From positions 3,049,001 to 3,113,000 of the forward strand of contig NZ_CP077097.1 in the NCBI RefSeq assembly GCF_014269225.2: a stretch of 64,000 bases of DNA. Reading direction: 5' to 3'. The notes under the pieces were generated by a model. It did no database searches. It saw only the letters and a list, made by a program, of their open reading frames with translations, and was not told the origin of the DNA. This document shows positions 41,740-50,967 of this stretch, piece by piece. Position numbers and translations under genes: made by a program. This stretch comes from Pseudomonas anuradhapurensis. GTDB lineage: Bacteria; Pseudomonadota; Gammaproteobacteria; Pseudomonadales; Pseudomonadaceae. Numbering within the stretch: the stretch's first letter is position 1; each line of letters begins with the position of its first letter.

Positions 41740-41886
41740 TCAGCTGGCGGTATCCGCCGCCGCCTCGGCTTCCATCTTCAGGCGGTCCGCCTTGCAAATG
41801 TACTTTGGCTTGCGCGGCGCCAGTTTCGCGCTGGCCTTCTTGGCATGCGCCTGCAATAGCTGCTTGATCTTCTTGCGACGGTTCAT
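41740..41886 (-). CDS. DUF2986-family small basic protein
   Basis: 48 residues starting MNRRKKIKQLLQAHAKKASAKL and continuing APRKPKYICKADRLKMEAE. I recognise this as DUF2986, a small lysine-rich protein family of unknown function found in Pseudomonas and relatives. The high positive charge suggests ribosome or nucleic acid binding. It is a single gene, antiparallel to its neighbours. Confidence 0.75.
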   Translation of the reverse strand: MNRRKKIKQLLQAHAKKASAKLAPRKPKYICKADRLKMEAEAAADTAS

Positions 41887-42040
41887 TCTCGTTCGACCTG
41901 TCAGTGCGGTTTGGCTGGATGCATCATACCTTGCCTGGGCCAACACCTCGTTGACGTTATTTTCACACCCGGCAGATTAGCGTCACGCCCTTTCCGGCGC
42001 CGCACAGATCCGCTGGCCGCCAAGGTACGACGAGGCAAAC

Positions 42041-43819
42041 GTGTCACACACTCCATCCCCTTCTTCGCCCAAGCGCGTGGACTGGGCCGGCCTGGGCTGG
42101 CTCCTGCTGTTCTTCTGGTACTTCTCGGGCGTGACCCAGGCGCTGCTGCTGTTCAGCGGCACCACCGGTTTCGCCGGTTTCCGCGACGCCCTGTTCCTCA
42201 GCAGCCTGTGGCTGGCCCCGGTGTTGCTGCTGCCGCGCTTCACCCGCGCCACGGCCGCGGTCATCGGCCTGGTTCTGTGGGCCGCGTCGCTGGTAGGTTT
42301 GAGCTACTTCGGCATCTATCGCCAGGAGTTCTCGCAAAGCGTGATCTTCGTGATGTTCGAGTCCAACACCGCCGAGGCCGGTGAGTACTTCAGCCAGTAC
42401 TTCAGCGCCTGGCTTGGCCTGGCACTGCTGCTGTACACGCTGGTCGCCGTATTGCTGTGGAAGCGCGTGCGCCCGGTACGCCTGCCGCTGCGCAGCCGCC
42501 TGCCAGTGGTCGCCCTGTTGCTGCTGGCCAACCTGGTGTATCCGTTCTACAAACAGATGGTCACCCAGCAACGCAGCTTTGCCGACGCGGCAGAAAAGGT
42601 CCAGCAGCGCATGGAGCCGGCCGTGCCCTGGCAGCTGCTGGTCGGCTACCGCCAGTACCGCCAGCAACTGGACAACATGCAGCAGTTACTGGCCCAGAAC
42701 GCCGCGCTGCCGCCCCTGCAAAACCTGCAGGACAGCAGTGGTGCAGCGCCACGCACACTGGTGCTGGTGCTGGGTGAATCGACCACCCGCGAGCACATGC
42801 ACCTGTACGGCTACAACCGTGACACCACGCCCAACCTCGATGCGCTGGCTGCCAGTGACGAGGGCCTGACGGTGTTCCGCAACGTGGTGTCGCCACGCCC
42901 GTACACCATCGAAGTGATGCAGCAGATCCTCACCTTCGGCGATGAGCAGAACCCGGACCGCTTCCTCACCGATCCGTCGCTGATCAACCTGTTGAAGCAG
43001 GCCGGCTACAAGACCTTCTGGATCACCAACCAGCAGACCATGACCAAGCGCAATACCATGCTGACCACCTTCTCGCAGCAGACGGACGCGCCGGTCTACC
43101 TGAACAACCAGCGTAACCAGAATGCCAGCCAGTACGATGACGTGGTGCTGGCACCGTTCGAGAAGGCCCTGCAAGACCCGGCGCCGAACAAGTTCATCAT
43201 CGTGCACCTGCTGGGTACGCACATGGACTATCGCTACCGCTACCCGGATGACTACGCGCACTTCACCGACCGCCAGGGCGCGCCCGGCGTGCTGACGCCC
43301 GAGCAGGTGGAAACCTACAATTTCTACGACAATGCGGTGCGCTACAACGACTACGTGGTCTCGAGCCTGATCAAGCGTTATTCGGCCACCACCCCCAATG
43401 GCTTCCTGCTGTACCTGTCCGACCATGGCGAGGACGTGTACAGCTCCGGCAACCACGACCGCCTGGGGCGTAATGAAGGCGCGCCGACCCGGCCGATGTA
43501 TACCATCCCGTTCCTGCTGTGGACCTCGCCAAGCTGGCGTGCCGAGCACCCGCGCGACTTGCAGGCGATGGCCGACCGCCCTTACAGCAGCTCGCACCTG
43601 ATTCACACCCTGTCCGACCTCGCCGGGTTGAGCTACGACCGCTACGAGCCGGCGAAGAGCCTGGTGAGCCCGCAGTTCGTGGTGGCACCGCGCTGGATTG
43701 GCGACCCGTACCGCAAGGATGGCCTGCGCGAGTTCGACCGCCTGCCGCAGGACAAGGCCGAGCGGGTGCAGCAGACGGTCAGCAACAGCCAGGCGCAGAA
43801 CGGTGCAGGCCCGGACTGA
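42041..43819 (+). CDS. Phosphoethanolamine transferase (CptA/EptA family)
   Basis: 592 residues. Five N-terminal membrane helices (about 15-180) precede a periplasmic sulfatase-fold domain. VLGESTTREHMHLYGYNRDTTPNLDAL holds the nucleophile Thr and first metal ligand, and LLYLSDHGEDVYSS with GNHDRLG gives the other Zn ligands. It moves phosphoethanolamine to LPS, decreasing surface charge and lowering polymyxin sensitivity. GTG 42041 is the start, with GAGG before it. It is alone on its strand, so regulation is not apparent. Confidence 0.9.
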   Translation: MSHTPSPSSPKRVDWAGLGWLLLFFWYFSGVTQALLLFSGTTGFAGFRDALFLSSLWLAPVLLLPRFTRATAAVIGLVLWAASLVGLSYFGIYRQEFSQSVIFVMFESNTAEAGEYFSQYFSAWLGLALLLYTLVAVLLWKRVRPVRLPLRSRLPVVALLLLANLVYPFYKQMVTQQRSFADAAEKVQQRMEPAVPWQLLVGYRQYRQQLDNMQQLLAQNAALPPLQNLQDSSGAAPRTLVLVLGESTTREHMHLYGYNRDTTPNLDALAASDEGLTVFRNVVSPRPYTIEVMQQILTFGDEQNPDRFLTDPSLINLLKQAGYKTFWITNQQTMTKRNTMLTTFSQQTDAPVYLNNQRNQNASQYDDVVLAPFEKALQDPAPNKFIIVHLLGTHMDYRYRYPDDYAHFTDRQGAPGVLTPEQVETYNFYDNAVRYNDYVVSSLIKRYSATTPNGFLLYLSDHGEDVYSSGNHDRLGRNEGAPTRPMYTIPFLLWTSPSWRAEHPRDLQAMADRPYSSSHLIHTLSDLAGLSYDRYEPAKSLVSPQFVVAPRWIGDPYRKDGLREFDRLPQDKAERVQQTVSNSQAQNGAGPD

Positions 43820-43880
43820 CGGTGGGTAATTGCGCCCTTTCGCGACACAAGGCCACGCCTGTACCGGCTAACGCAGCCCC

Positions 43881-43964
43881 TGTAGGAGCGGATTTATCCG
43901 CGAAGCAGGCGGCACGTTAGATGGCACCGGCTGTGCCGGTGTTCGCGGGCATGCCCGCTCCCAC
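43881..43964. repeat. Inverted REP pair
   Basis: TGTAGGAGCGGATTTATCCGCG and CGCGGGCATGCCCGCTCCCACA flank GGCACCGGCTGTGCCGG. The same layout as the pairs at 32521 and 34221. Confidence 0.85.
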
Positions 43965-44029
43965 ACAATCGGGCAAGCCGCTAGATCTTGAGCAAAACAG
44001 AAGCCTGCACAAGCTCAACCTCGCTTCAG

Positions 44030-44563
44030 TCAGGCCGGCTGGCTACAACGCCCCTGGCGGGCGCTGCTTCGCACGGCCTCGGCCAGCTTGCGCAGGTTGG
44101 CCTGGTGGGCATTGACCAGGCTGGCGATGCTGTTGTCCGCTGGCGTTTGCAGCGAGGTGCGGCAGGTCAGTTCGGCCCGCCCCGGCTGGCTCAGACGCCA
44201 CAAGGCTTCCAGCGAGGCGTAGCGCCCCGGCACCATGTCGAAGCGCTGCACGTCCACGCGCAGCAGCGTCTTGCTGCTACCCACCGGCCCACCCAGCTGG
44301 TCTTGCAGGGCACTGCGGAATTCGTCCACCAGGTTGGCCCCCCACCACTCCGTCTCGAGAATGGCCAGGCCGCTCTGCCCTTGCCGTACCACCAATTGCG
44401 GGCGGTCCACCTGCGGCGGCACTGCCACCCTGGCCACCTGGATGCGTTGGCCGCCGTCACGCGGCGGCTCGCTGGGCACCAAGGTGTGATAGTTGTTTGG
44501 CGTGCTGCAGCCCCACAGCAGTGCCAGCAGCCCGGCCCCACATACATTGCGCAGTCGTTGCAT
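44030..44563 (-). CDS. pqiC: PqiC-type outer-membrane lipoprotein
   Basis: 177 residues. Lipobox LWGC at residue 19 in MQRLRNVCGAGLLALLWGC, then SEPPRDGGQRIQVARVAVPPQVDRPQLVVRQG, typical of PqiC/ABC-auxiliary lipoproteins. It would join the PqiB tunnel at the outer membrane in the Pqi lipid-transport pathway. Last gene of the run pqiA-pqiA-pqiB-pqiC, with 11 bases between it and pqiB. Confidence 0.88.
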   Translation of the reverse strand: MQRLRNVCGAGLLALLWGCSTPNNYHTLVPSEPPRDGGQRIQVARVAVPPQVDRPQLVVRQGQSGLAILETEWWGANLVDEFRSALQDQLGGPVGSSKTLLRVDVQRFDMVPGRYASLEALWRLSQPGRAELTCRTSLQTPADNSIASLVNAHQANLRKLAEAVRSSARQGRCSQPA

Positions 44564-44574
44564 CGGCGTTCTCC

Positions 44575-46215
44575 TCAGGGTTCCAGGCCTGCGGCCCCGG
44601 CCGCCTTCGGCCGACCGCGAATCAGCGATTCGGGGTGGCGGCCCAGGTAATCGGCAAGGTCACGCAGCGAACGCGACATGCGTTCCAGTTCGTCCAGGGT
44701 CTCCCCCATCCGCTCGCGCTGCGGCGAGTCTTCGGCAATCGCCGAGTTGGCCGTGCGCAGGGTCTTGTGCATCTCGTCCAGCGCCACTTGCACCTCCGGC
44801 AATGTCTGGCCATTGAACTGCTTGAGGCTGGCACGCAGCTCACGCAGGCTGCCATCGAGGTTGCTGGCGATGCTCTCCAAGGGCAGTTTGCTGATGCGCT
44901 CGACCACCCGTTGCAGCTGTTCCTGCAACTGTTCCAGGCTGCCGGGCAGCGTGGGAATGGTGATCGGGTCGGCCGTCCTGTCGAACGCGACCTTGGGCGC
45001 GTCCGGGTAGAAGTCCAGGGAAATGAACATCTGCCCGGTGATCAGGTTGCCACTGCGGGCCTGGGCCCGCAGCCCATGCTCGACGAAGGTGCCAATCAGG
45101 CGCCGGGCGCCGTCCATGTCACCCTCGCTATGCTTGAACGCAGCGAGCATCTTGCGGTGCACCGGCCCCAGCCGCTGCGGGTAGATCACCGCATCGACCA
45201 CTACCGGAAACGCCTGCCGGGTAGCATCGTAATCGAGCTTGATGGAGGTCACCCGGCCAAATTCCACGCCCTTGAACTCCACCGGCGCGCCCACCGACAG
45301 GCCGCGCATGGCCTGGTCGAAGCGCAACTGCAGGTACTGCGCCTGGCCACTGGGCGGTGCCAGAGCGGTATCCCGGTCGGCAAACAGCTGGAAGCGCGCC
45401 TGGTCGGCAGCGGGATCGGCTTGCGGGGCGAAGTCGGGCGAGCCAAAGGCCAGCCCGCCCACCAGGATGGACGACAGTGACTCGGTATCGACCTTGAGGC
45501 CGTTGGCACCGATCTGCATGTCGACCCCACTGGCATTCCAGAAACGCGTATCGGCGGTGACGAAGCTGTCGTAGGGAGCCTGTACGAACACGCCGATCTC
45601 CACGCCCTTGCCATCGCCCTGCAGGGCAAACGACACCACCTCGCCCACCGGGATCTTGCGGTAGTAGATCGACGAGCCGACATCCAGCGAGCCGAGGTCG
45701 CTGGCGGTGAGTACAAAGCGCTTGCCTTTTTCGTCATAGGTAATCGGCGGTGGCAGTTCCAGGCCGACAAACGACTTCTCCGGCACCTTGGACTCGCCGG
45801 CATCCGCGCCGATGAAACTGCCCGAAAACAGTGTATCCACCCCGGAAACGCCGCCGACCCCGATGCGTGGCCGCACCACCCAGAAGCGCGCCCCCTGGGT
45901 GGCGAAGGCGCGGGCATCGTTGGACAACTGCACCTTGGCGACCACGCTCTTCTTGTCGTCGGCCAACTCCACCGTGGTGACTTCACCAATCACCACGCTG
46001 CGGTACTTGACCTGGGTCTTGTGGGCCACCAGCCCCTCCCCGGTGTGGAAGGCAATGGCAATGACCGGGCCCTGCTGCATCCAGTTACGCACTACCAGCG
46101 AGGCGCCGATCAGGATCGCCACGATCGGCACGATCCATACCAGCGACACGTTCCAGCGCCGGGTGCGTACCTCGACCTGCCCGGCGCCATCGTGGTTGTC
46201 AGTCTGCTGCCCCAT
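44575..46215 (-). CDS. pqiB: PqiB: MCE-domain lipid transport protein
   Basis: 546 residues. One N-terminal membrane helix (about 20-45, WIVPIVAILIGASLVV) precedes three MCE domains, seen as the repeats GLVAHKTQVKYRSVVIGEV, LDVGSSIYYRKIPVGEV and LSVGAPVEFKGVEFGRV. A long C-terminal coiled-coil helix follows. In E. coli PqiB forms a syringe-like tube bridging the periplasm for lipid movement. Start ATG overlaps the pqiA stop by one base (TGATG). It forms one unit with the PqiA-like genes and PqiC. Confidence 0.92.
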   Translation of the reverse strand: MGQQTDNHDGAGQVEVRTRRWNVSLVWIVPIVAILIGASLVVRNWMQQGPVIAIAFHTGEGLVAHKTQVKYRSVVIGEVTTVELADDKKSVVAKVQLSNDARAFATQGARFWVVRPRIGVGGVSGVDTLFSGSFIGADAGESKVPEKSFVGLELPPPITYDEKGKRFVLTASDLGSLDVGSSIYYRKIPVGEVVSFALQGDGKGVEIGVFVQAPYDSFVTADTRFWNASGVDMQIGANGLKVDTESLSSILVGGLAFGSPDFAPQADPAADQARFQLFADRDTALAPPSGQAQYLQLRFDQAMRGLSVGAPVEFKGVEFGRVTSIKLDYDATRQAFPVVVDAVIYPQRLGPVHRKMLAAFKHSEGDMDGARRLIGTFVEHGLRAQARSGNLITGQMFISLDFYPDAPKVAFDRTADPITIPTLPGSLEQLQEQLQRVVERISKLPLESIASNLDGSLRELRASLKQFNGQTLPEVQVALDEMHKTLRTANSAIAEDSPQRERMGETLDELERMSRSLRDLADYLGRHPESLIRGRPKAAGAAGLEP

Positions 46216-46844
46216 CAATGCGGCCTCCCCTCGTTGGCATGGCGATCCCAGATCAGGCGTGGATCGAAGCTCATCGCAGACAACATGGTAAGCACCACCA
46301 CCATGCCGAAGAACAGGATGCCCACCCGCGGCTCGATGGTGCCCAAGCCACGCAGCTGCACCAACGCCGCCACCAGTGCTACCACCATCACATCGAGCAT
46401 CGACCAGTAACCGATCAACTCGACGAAGCGGTACAGCTGCGAGCGTTGCCGGCAGGCCCAGGTAGAACCGCGCTGGGCGGTGTACAGCAACAGGCCGAGC
46501 GAGAAGAACTTGATGGCCGGCACACCGACGCTGGCGATGAAGATGATCAGGGCGATGTCCCAGGCCCCGGCCTCCCAGAACTCCAGTACCCCACCGCCAA
46601 TGGTGCTTTCGCTGCCGCTGCCGAGCATCTCGGTGTGCATCACGGGCAGCAGGTTGGCGGGGATATAGAAAATCAGCGCGGCCAGCAGAAAGGCCCAGCC
46701 GCGGCTGATGGCGTTGGTCTTGCGCCGGTGAATGGGCGCACCGCAGCGGCTGCAGGTGTGGGCGCCACTGCCCAGCGGGCAGGCCTGGCCACAGCCATGG
46801 CACAGGCACAAGCCCAGGTCATCGGCGCTGGCCGGGGTGTTCAT
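46215..46844 (-). CDS. pqiA: PqiA-family membrane protein, second half
   Basis: 209 residues. A Cys-rich N-terminus (CHGCGQ and CSRCGAPI, a zinc-ribbon pattern) precedes four membrane helices, beginning AFLLAALIFYIPANLLPVM and including FFSLGLLLYTAQR. E. coli PqiA has two such halves fused in one protein; here they are encoded by two genes overlapping by 4 bases. It anchors PqiB in the inner membrane. Confidence in family is high, precise role is by analogy. Confidence 0.9.
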   Translation of the reverse strand: MNTPASADDLGLCLCHGCGQACPLGSGAHTCSRCGAPIHRRKTNAISRGWAFLLAALIFYIPANLLPVMHTEMLGSGSESTIGGGVLEFWEAGAWDIALIIFIASVGVPAIKFFSLGLLLYTAQRGSTWACRQRSQLYRFVELIGYWSMLDVMVVALVAALVQLRGLGTIEPRVGILFFGMVVVLTMLSAMSFDPRLIWDRHANEGRPH

Positions 46845-47437
46845 GGCTGTTCCCACAGGTCGCGGATGTCCTTGCCGGCGACATGAATGATCAGCATGCT
46901 CAGCGCAGCCAGGGCCAACAGGCCGATGCCGGGGATCACTTCGAGCAAGCCGGCCAGCTTGATCACCGCCACCAGCGCCCCCAGCAGGCAGACCTCCAGC
47001 ATGCTCCAGGGCCGCAGGCCTTCCAGGCTGCGCATGCACACGGCAAAACCCGGCGCACGCTGGCCAGCCAGGGCAAAACCCAGCAACCAGCACAACAGCC
47101 CGATCTGCAGCACCGGCGCGACGATGATGGACAAGGCCATGACCAGGGCGATAAAGGTGATGCTGCCGTGGCTGAGGATCTGCACCGAGTCCCACAATGT
47201 CGCCGAATGGGTCAGCCCCTGCATGCCGATGGTCATCACCGGGTAGAAATTGGCGAACACCAGCAGGATGCCGCCCGTCACGCTCAGTGCCAGCCGTTGC
47301 TGCACGGTCAGCGAGGTGTACCGGTACAGCACGCCGCCACAGCGCTGGCACAGGGCACGCTGATGCTTTAGCAGCGGCGCCCGGTAGTACACCGAGTCGC
47401 AGTATTCGCAGATGATCAGGTGCTGGGTCTGGCTCAT
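46841..47437 (-). CDS. pqiA: PqiA-family membrane protein, first half
   Basis: 198 residues. The zinc-ribbon-like N-terminus ICEYCDSVYYRAP and CQRCGGVLY precedes VTGGILLVFANFYPVMTIGM and further helices, matching the first half of PqiA. It is the first gene in the pqi run. The 4-base ATGA overlap with the second half shows coupled translation. Promoter lies in the short region from 47438, which also serves the divergent Gly-zipper gene. Confidence 0.9.
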   Translation of the reverse strand: MSQTQHLIICEYCDSVYYRAPLLKHQRALCQRCGGVLYRYTSLTVQQRLALSVTGGILLVFANFYPVMTIGMQGLTHSATLWDSVQILSHGSITFIALVMALSIIVAPVLQIGLLCWLLGFALAGQRAPGFAVCMRSLEGLRPWSMLEVCLLGALVAVIKLAGLLEVIPGIGLLALAALSMLIIHVAGKDIRDLWEQP

Positions 47438-47585
47438 GGTGCTTCCACAATTGGCCCGGTTCAGGCCGAGATGCGCCGGCGAACAACGCTTGATATCCGG
47501 TTTAGCCCATCTGGGCAAAACTGCCATCCGCTCGGCCAGGGCGAACTATTCTGAGAGTCGGGATCCCGCCCGCTGGAGGTGTAGC

Positions 47586-48059
47586 ATGCGTAGGTCGACG
47601 TGGAGTTACCTGGTGGTGCTGCTGTGCGCGGCCCCGGCCGCCCTGGCGCAGTCGGTGGTGCCGCTCAAGGGCCAGAGCAGCCAGCAGATGCAACTGGATA
47701 TCAACGACTGCAATACCGTGGCGACCAATGCCGCGAACAGCGCCGCGACGTCCAACGACCCGCATGTCGGTGGCCGCGTGCGTGGTGCCGCCGCCGGCGC
47801 GGTTGCCGGTGCGGCGGGCGCACAGGTGCGCGGTAACCAGCATGACGCGCTGTATGACCGGGCCAGTGACGATGCCAAGCAGGCGTACCGGCAGAACCGT
47901 GCCGGCGAGGTGGCTGCCGCCGGTGCCGCCGTCGGCGGCATGCGCCAGCGCCAGGAGCGCCGCCAGGACCGCCGTGGCCAGGACGAAGCGCAGGCGCAGG
48001 CCCATGCCAGTGCCTACGCCGGTTGCCTGCAGGGGCGCGGCTATCAGGTCAACCCCTGA
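47586..48059 (+). CDS. Secreted Gly-zipper (YMGG-like) protein
   Basis: 157 residues. Signal peptide ending AAPAALAQ, then conserved NDCNTVATNAANSA, followed by GGRVRGAAAGAVAGAAGAQVRG, a glycine-zipper segment that could pack in or on a membrane. The C-terminal half is charged and ends with a Cys (AGCLQGRGYQVNP). Two cysteines could form a disulphide. GGAGG precedes ATG 47586. Function unknown; envelope location is likely. Confidence 0.65.
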   Translation: MRRSTWSYLVVLLCAAPAALAQSVVPLKGQSSQQMQLDINDCNTVATNAANSAATSNDPHVGGRVRGAAAGAVAGAAGAQVRGNQHDALYDRASDDAKQAYRQNRAGEVAAAGAAVGGMRQRQERRQDRRGQDEAQAQAHASAYAGCLQGRGYQVNP

Positions 48060-48107
48060 GCAGCCGGCATGCCCTGCCCCGGCAATAGCCGGCATGGCGC
48101 GCCCGGG

Positions 48108-49019
48108 TCAGAATGTCGCCAGCTGTTCCCGGCAGAATTCGACGAACAACTGAGCCGGCTTGGTCAGGTGCACCCGTTTCAACCATGCCGCCGCCAGCCC
48201 GGACAACGCGACCGGCTCGGCAATATCCACCATCACCAGGCGCTGGCCGTCGTAGGTGTACGGCGAATGCGGGCGCGTCACCAGCAAGGAAAAACCGAAG
48301 CCCTGCCCAACCATGCCGCGCACCATCTCGATCGATGGCGAGCTGAAGACGATGTTCGGCGTCAGGCCCATTTCGTTGAACAGGCTGACGAAGTAGGTGC
48401 GGCTCGGGGCCACGTCCAGCAGGATCATCGGCTCGGGGCACAGGTCGCGCAGCGACACCTGGGCCTGGCCGGCAAAGCGGTGCTGCTCGGGCAGCAGCAC
48501 ATAGGGCTTCTGCGCTGGCATCAGCGGTTCGGCTTCGATGGTGCCGTCCAGGTCGTGATCGTAGAGAAATGCCAGGTCGAAGGTGCCGGCAGTCAGGCCC
48601 TGGATCAGGTCCTGCTGTTCGCCATCGCGCAAGCGGATGTCCACCCCCGGGTAGCGTTGGCGAAAGCCGGCAATCAGCCGCGGCAGGTACAGCGGGGCCA
48701 CGGTTTCGAAACAGCCGATGTCAATCTGCCCGGCCACGGTGTCGTTATCGGCCAGGGCGTTTTGCTCGAACTCGTGGGCCATCTGCAGCAGCGACTTGGT
48801 CTTGGCGTAAAAGCGTTTGCCACTGGGCGTCAGCGACACGCCCTGGGCGTGGTGGCGGATGAACAGCTGCACGCCGAAGCTCTCCTCCAGGCTCTTGATC
48901 GCCGTGGAGATGGACGGCTGGGCGATGTACAGCTGGCGCGAAGCCTCGGCGACACTGCCGGCCTCCACAGTGGTGACGAAGTACTTGAGTTGTCGCAGGG
49001 TATAGGCAGCCACGGGCAC
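48108..49019 (-). CDS. LysR-type regulator
   Basis: 303 residues. YTLRQLKYFVTTVEAGSVAEASRQLYIAQPSISTAIKSLEESFGVQLF is the DNA-binding domain; the effector domain has GCFETVAPLYLPRLIAGF. No ATG starts the frame at the right place; GTG 49019 or GTG 49013 give VPVAAYTLRQ. It ends 48 bases from the convergent Gly-zipper gene. The divergent VOC gene (187 bases away) may be its target; effector unknown. Confidence 0.87.
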   Translation of the reverse strand: MPVAAYTLRQLKYFVTTVEAGSVAEASRQLYIAQPSISTAIKSLEESFGVQLFIRHHAQGVSLTPSGKRFYAKTKSLLQMAHEFEQNALADNDTVAGQIDIGCFETVAPLYLPRLIAGFRQRYPGVDIRLRDGEQQDLIQGLTAGTFDLAFLYDHDLDGTIEAEPLMPAQKPYVLLPEQHRFAGQAQVSLRDLCPEPMILLDVAPSRTYFVSLFNEMGLTPNIVFSSPSIEMVRGMVGQGFGFSLLVTRPHSPYTYDGQRLVMVDIAEPVALSGLAAAWLKRVHLTKPAQLFVEFCREQLATF

Positions 49020-49206
49020 CTCGCTGGCGCCGCTCCGGGCGCTGGAATCATGCTTGCCACTTTACCCTCGGCAGCCGCCACGTGGGGGCCGGGAGGTGAA
49101 GGATTTACCTATGGCTTGAACAGGTTTTTGGTAAGGGCGCCACTGGTCAATTACCCTCAACCGTCTTTACTGGTATTCATCGGCCCCAAGCATACGGTGT
49201 GTGTCT

Positions 49207-49593
49207 ATGAAGATCGTGGTCACCAGCATTCTTGTCGACGACCAGGCCAAGGCCTTGGCCTTCTATCACTACGTACTCGGCTTCGAACCCAAGCACGACA
49301 TCCCCATGGGCCGGCACCGCTGGCTGACCCTTACCTCCCCCAACGACCCCAACGGCGTCGAACTGCTGCTGGAACCCGACGCGCACCCGGCTGCCAAGGC
49401 CTACAAGGCGGCGCTCAAGCAGGACGGTATCCCTGCCACCTCGTTCGGCGTGCGCGACATCCAGGCCGAGTACACCCGGCTGTGTGCAGCGGGTGTGCAG
49501 TTCACCCAGCCACCTACCGCCGTGGGGCCGGTGACCGTGGCGGTGTTCGATGACACCTGCGGCAACCTGATCCAGATTGCCCAGAAGCACTAG
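49207..49593 (+). CDS. VOC-family (glyoxalase-fold) protein
   Basis: 128 residues. MKIVVTSILVDDQAKALAFYHYVLGFEPKHDIP is the common first unit, and GVRDIQAEYTRLCAAGVQF and DDTCGNLIQIAQ are the second. It has lost the usual first His ligand (here Ser in VTSI), so it may act without a metal. ATG at 49207 has weak ribosome-site pairing; GTG 49201 is possible. Substrate unknown. Divergent from a LysR gene. Confidence 0.8.
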   Translation: MKIVVTSILVDDQAKALAFYHYVLGFEPKHDIPMGRHRWLTLTSPNDPNGVELLLEPDAHPAAKAYKAALKQDGIPATSFGVRDIQAEYTRLCAAGVQFTQPPTAVGPVTVAVFDDTCGNLIQIAQKH

Positions 49594-49596
49594 CGG

Positions 49597-50967
49597 CTAG
49601 CCAGGCGCTACCGGCAGCCGCAGGGTCGCACGCAGCCCGTGCGGCAGCTGGTTGCGCAACTGCACGCTGCCGCCCAGACGCGTCATGATGGTACTGACGA
49701 TCGACAGCCCCAGGCCGGCGCCATTGGCCGAGCCCTTGCTGTAGAAACGCTCGAACACGCGCTGTTGGTCGGCCACGGCGATGCCTGGCCCTTCGTCGTC
49801 GACGCTGACCAATAGCGCCTGCCCTTCACGTTGCAGGGTCACGGTGATGCGCCCGCCCGGCGGGGAATGATCGACGGCATTGGTCACCAGGTTCTGCAAG
49901 GCGATGCCCAGCGCACCGGCGTCGGTATGCAGCTGGTAGTCGCCAGCCGCGATATCCAGCGACGGCTCGAGCCCACGTTCCAGTATCCACGGGGTCAGGT
50001 CGGCCAGGGTCTCGGCAACCAGCGCCTGCAGGTCGACCTGCGGCCAGTCACGCCGACCGGGTCGCGGCTCCAGGCGGGCCAGGGTCAACAGCTGGTTGAC
50101 CACCCGGGCAAGGCGGTCGACACCGCCCATGAGGAAGCCCAGCGCCTTGTCCCGCTCGGCACTGCTGGCTGCATTGAGGGCGTTCTGCGCATGCAGGCGC
50201 AGGACCGCCAACGGCGTGCGCATCTCGTGGGCGGCATCGGCAATAAAGCGATGCTCGCGGCTCAGCAGGTCGCCGATCTGCCCGAGCAGGCGGTTGATTG
50301 CGGCCTGCATCGGTTCCAGTTCCTTGGGCAGTGGCACCAGTTGCAGCGGTTCGAGTGAGTCGGCGTGGCGGGCGCGGATGACCCTGGCCATGTTCTGCAG
50401 CGGCCGCAGCCCCCAGCCGATAGCCGCCCACACCAGCAAGGCCAGGGCCAGGCTGCCGAACAGGAATGGCAGCAGCGTATGCCGCACGATGCGCTCGACC
50501 AGGTCGATACGCACGTCGCTGCGTTCGCCCACCCAGATCACCCAGCGCTTTTCCGGGACCGGCAGGACGAAGCTGCGCCAGCGTTGCGTACCCGCTACCA
50601 CATCGGCGAACCCTGGTGCCCGGGGCGGTTGCTGCAGCTGCGGGGCACTGGGCGTATGTACCAGCAAGGTGCCGTCGTCGGCCCATACCTGGAAGGCCAG
50701 CTTGCTCTCGTAGGGATGCCCGACCCGGTGCCGCCCGGCCTTGCTCAACGCCTCGTCGAAGGCGCGGTACAACTCGCCACGGCTCTGCTCCTGCACCGGC
50801 AGGCTCATGATGCCCTGCAGCAGCCGGGCATTCTGCGCCAGATGGGCGTCGTACACCTCGGCGATTTCGTGGCGGCTGTCGTGGTAGTTGTACAACGCCA
50901 GCAGGCCGCTGCCGAGCAGCAATAGCAGCATCACCCGCCACAGGGTGCGTTGGCGCAACGAGGTCAT
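49597..50967 (-). CDS. Sensor histidine kinase (QseC/PmrB type)
   Basis: 456 residues. Two membrane helices (about 10-27 and 165-185) bracket a ~135-residue periplasmic sensor region. A HAMP-like segment is followed by FIADAAHEMRTPLAVLRLH, with phospho-acceptor H247, and N, G1 and G2 boxes in NLVTNAVDH, DDEGPGIA and GAGLGLSIV. It should sense a periplasmic cue and phosphorylate the response regulator upstream, overlapping it by 4 bases. It is the last of seven genes in the operon. Cue unknown. Confidence 0.93.
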   Translation of the reverse strand: MTSLRQRTLWRVMLLLLLGSGLLALYNYHDSRHEIAEVYDAHLAQNARLLQGIMSLPVQEQSRGELYRAFDEALSKAGRHRVGHPYESKLAFQVWADDGTLLVHTPSAPQLQQPPRAPGFADVVAGTQRWRSFVLPVPEKRWVIWVGERSDVRIDLVERIVRHTLLPFLFGSLALALLVWAAIGWGLRPLQNMARVIRARHADSLEPLQLVPLPKELEPMQAAINRLLGQIGDLLSREHRFIADAAHEMRTPLAVLRLHAQNALNAASSAERDKALGFLMGGVDRLARVVNQLLTLARLEPRPGRRDWPQVDLQALVAETLADLTPWILERGLEPSLDIAAGDYQLHTDAGALGIALQNLVTNAVDHSPPGGRITVTLQREGQALLVSVDDEGPGIAVADQQRVFERFYSKGSANGAGLGLSIVSTIMTRLGGSVQLRNQLPHGLRATLRLPVAPG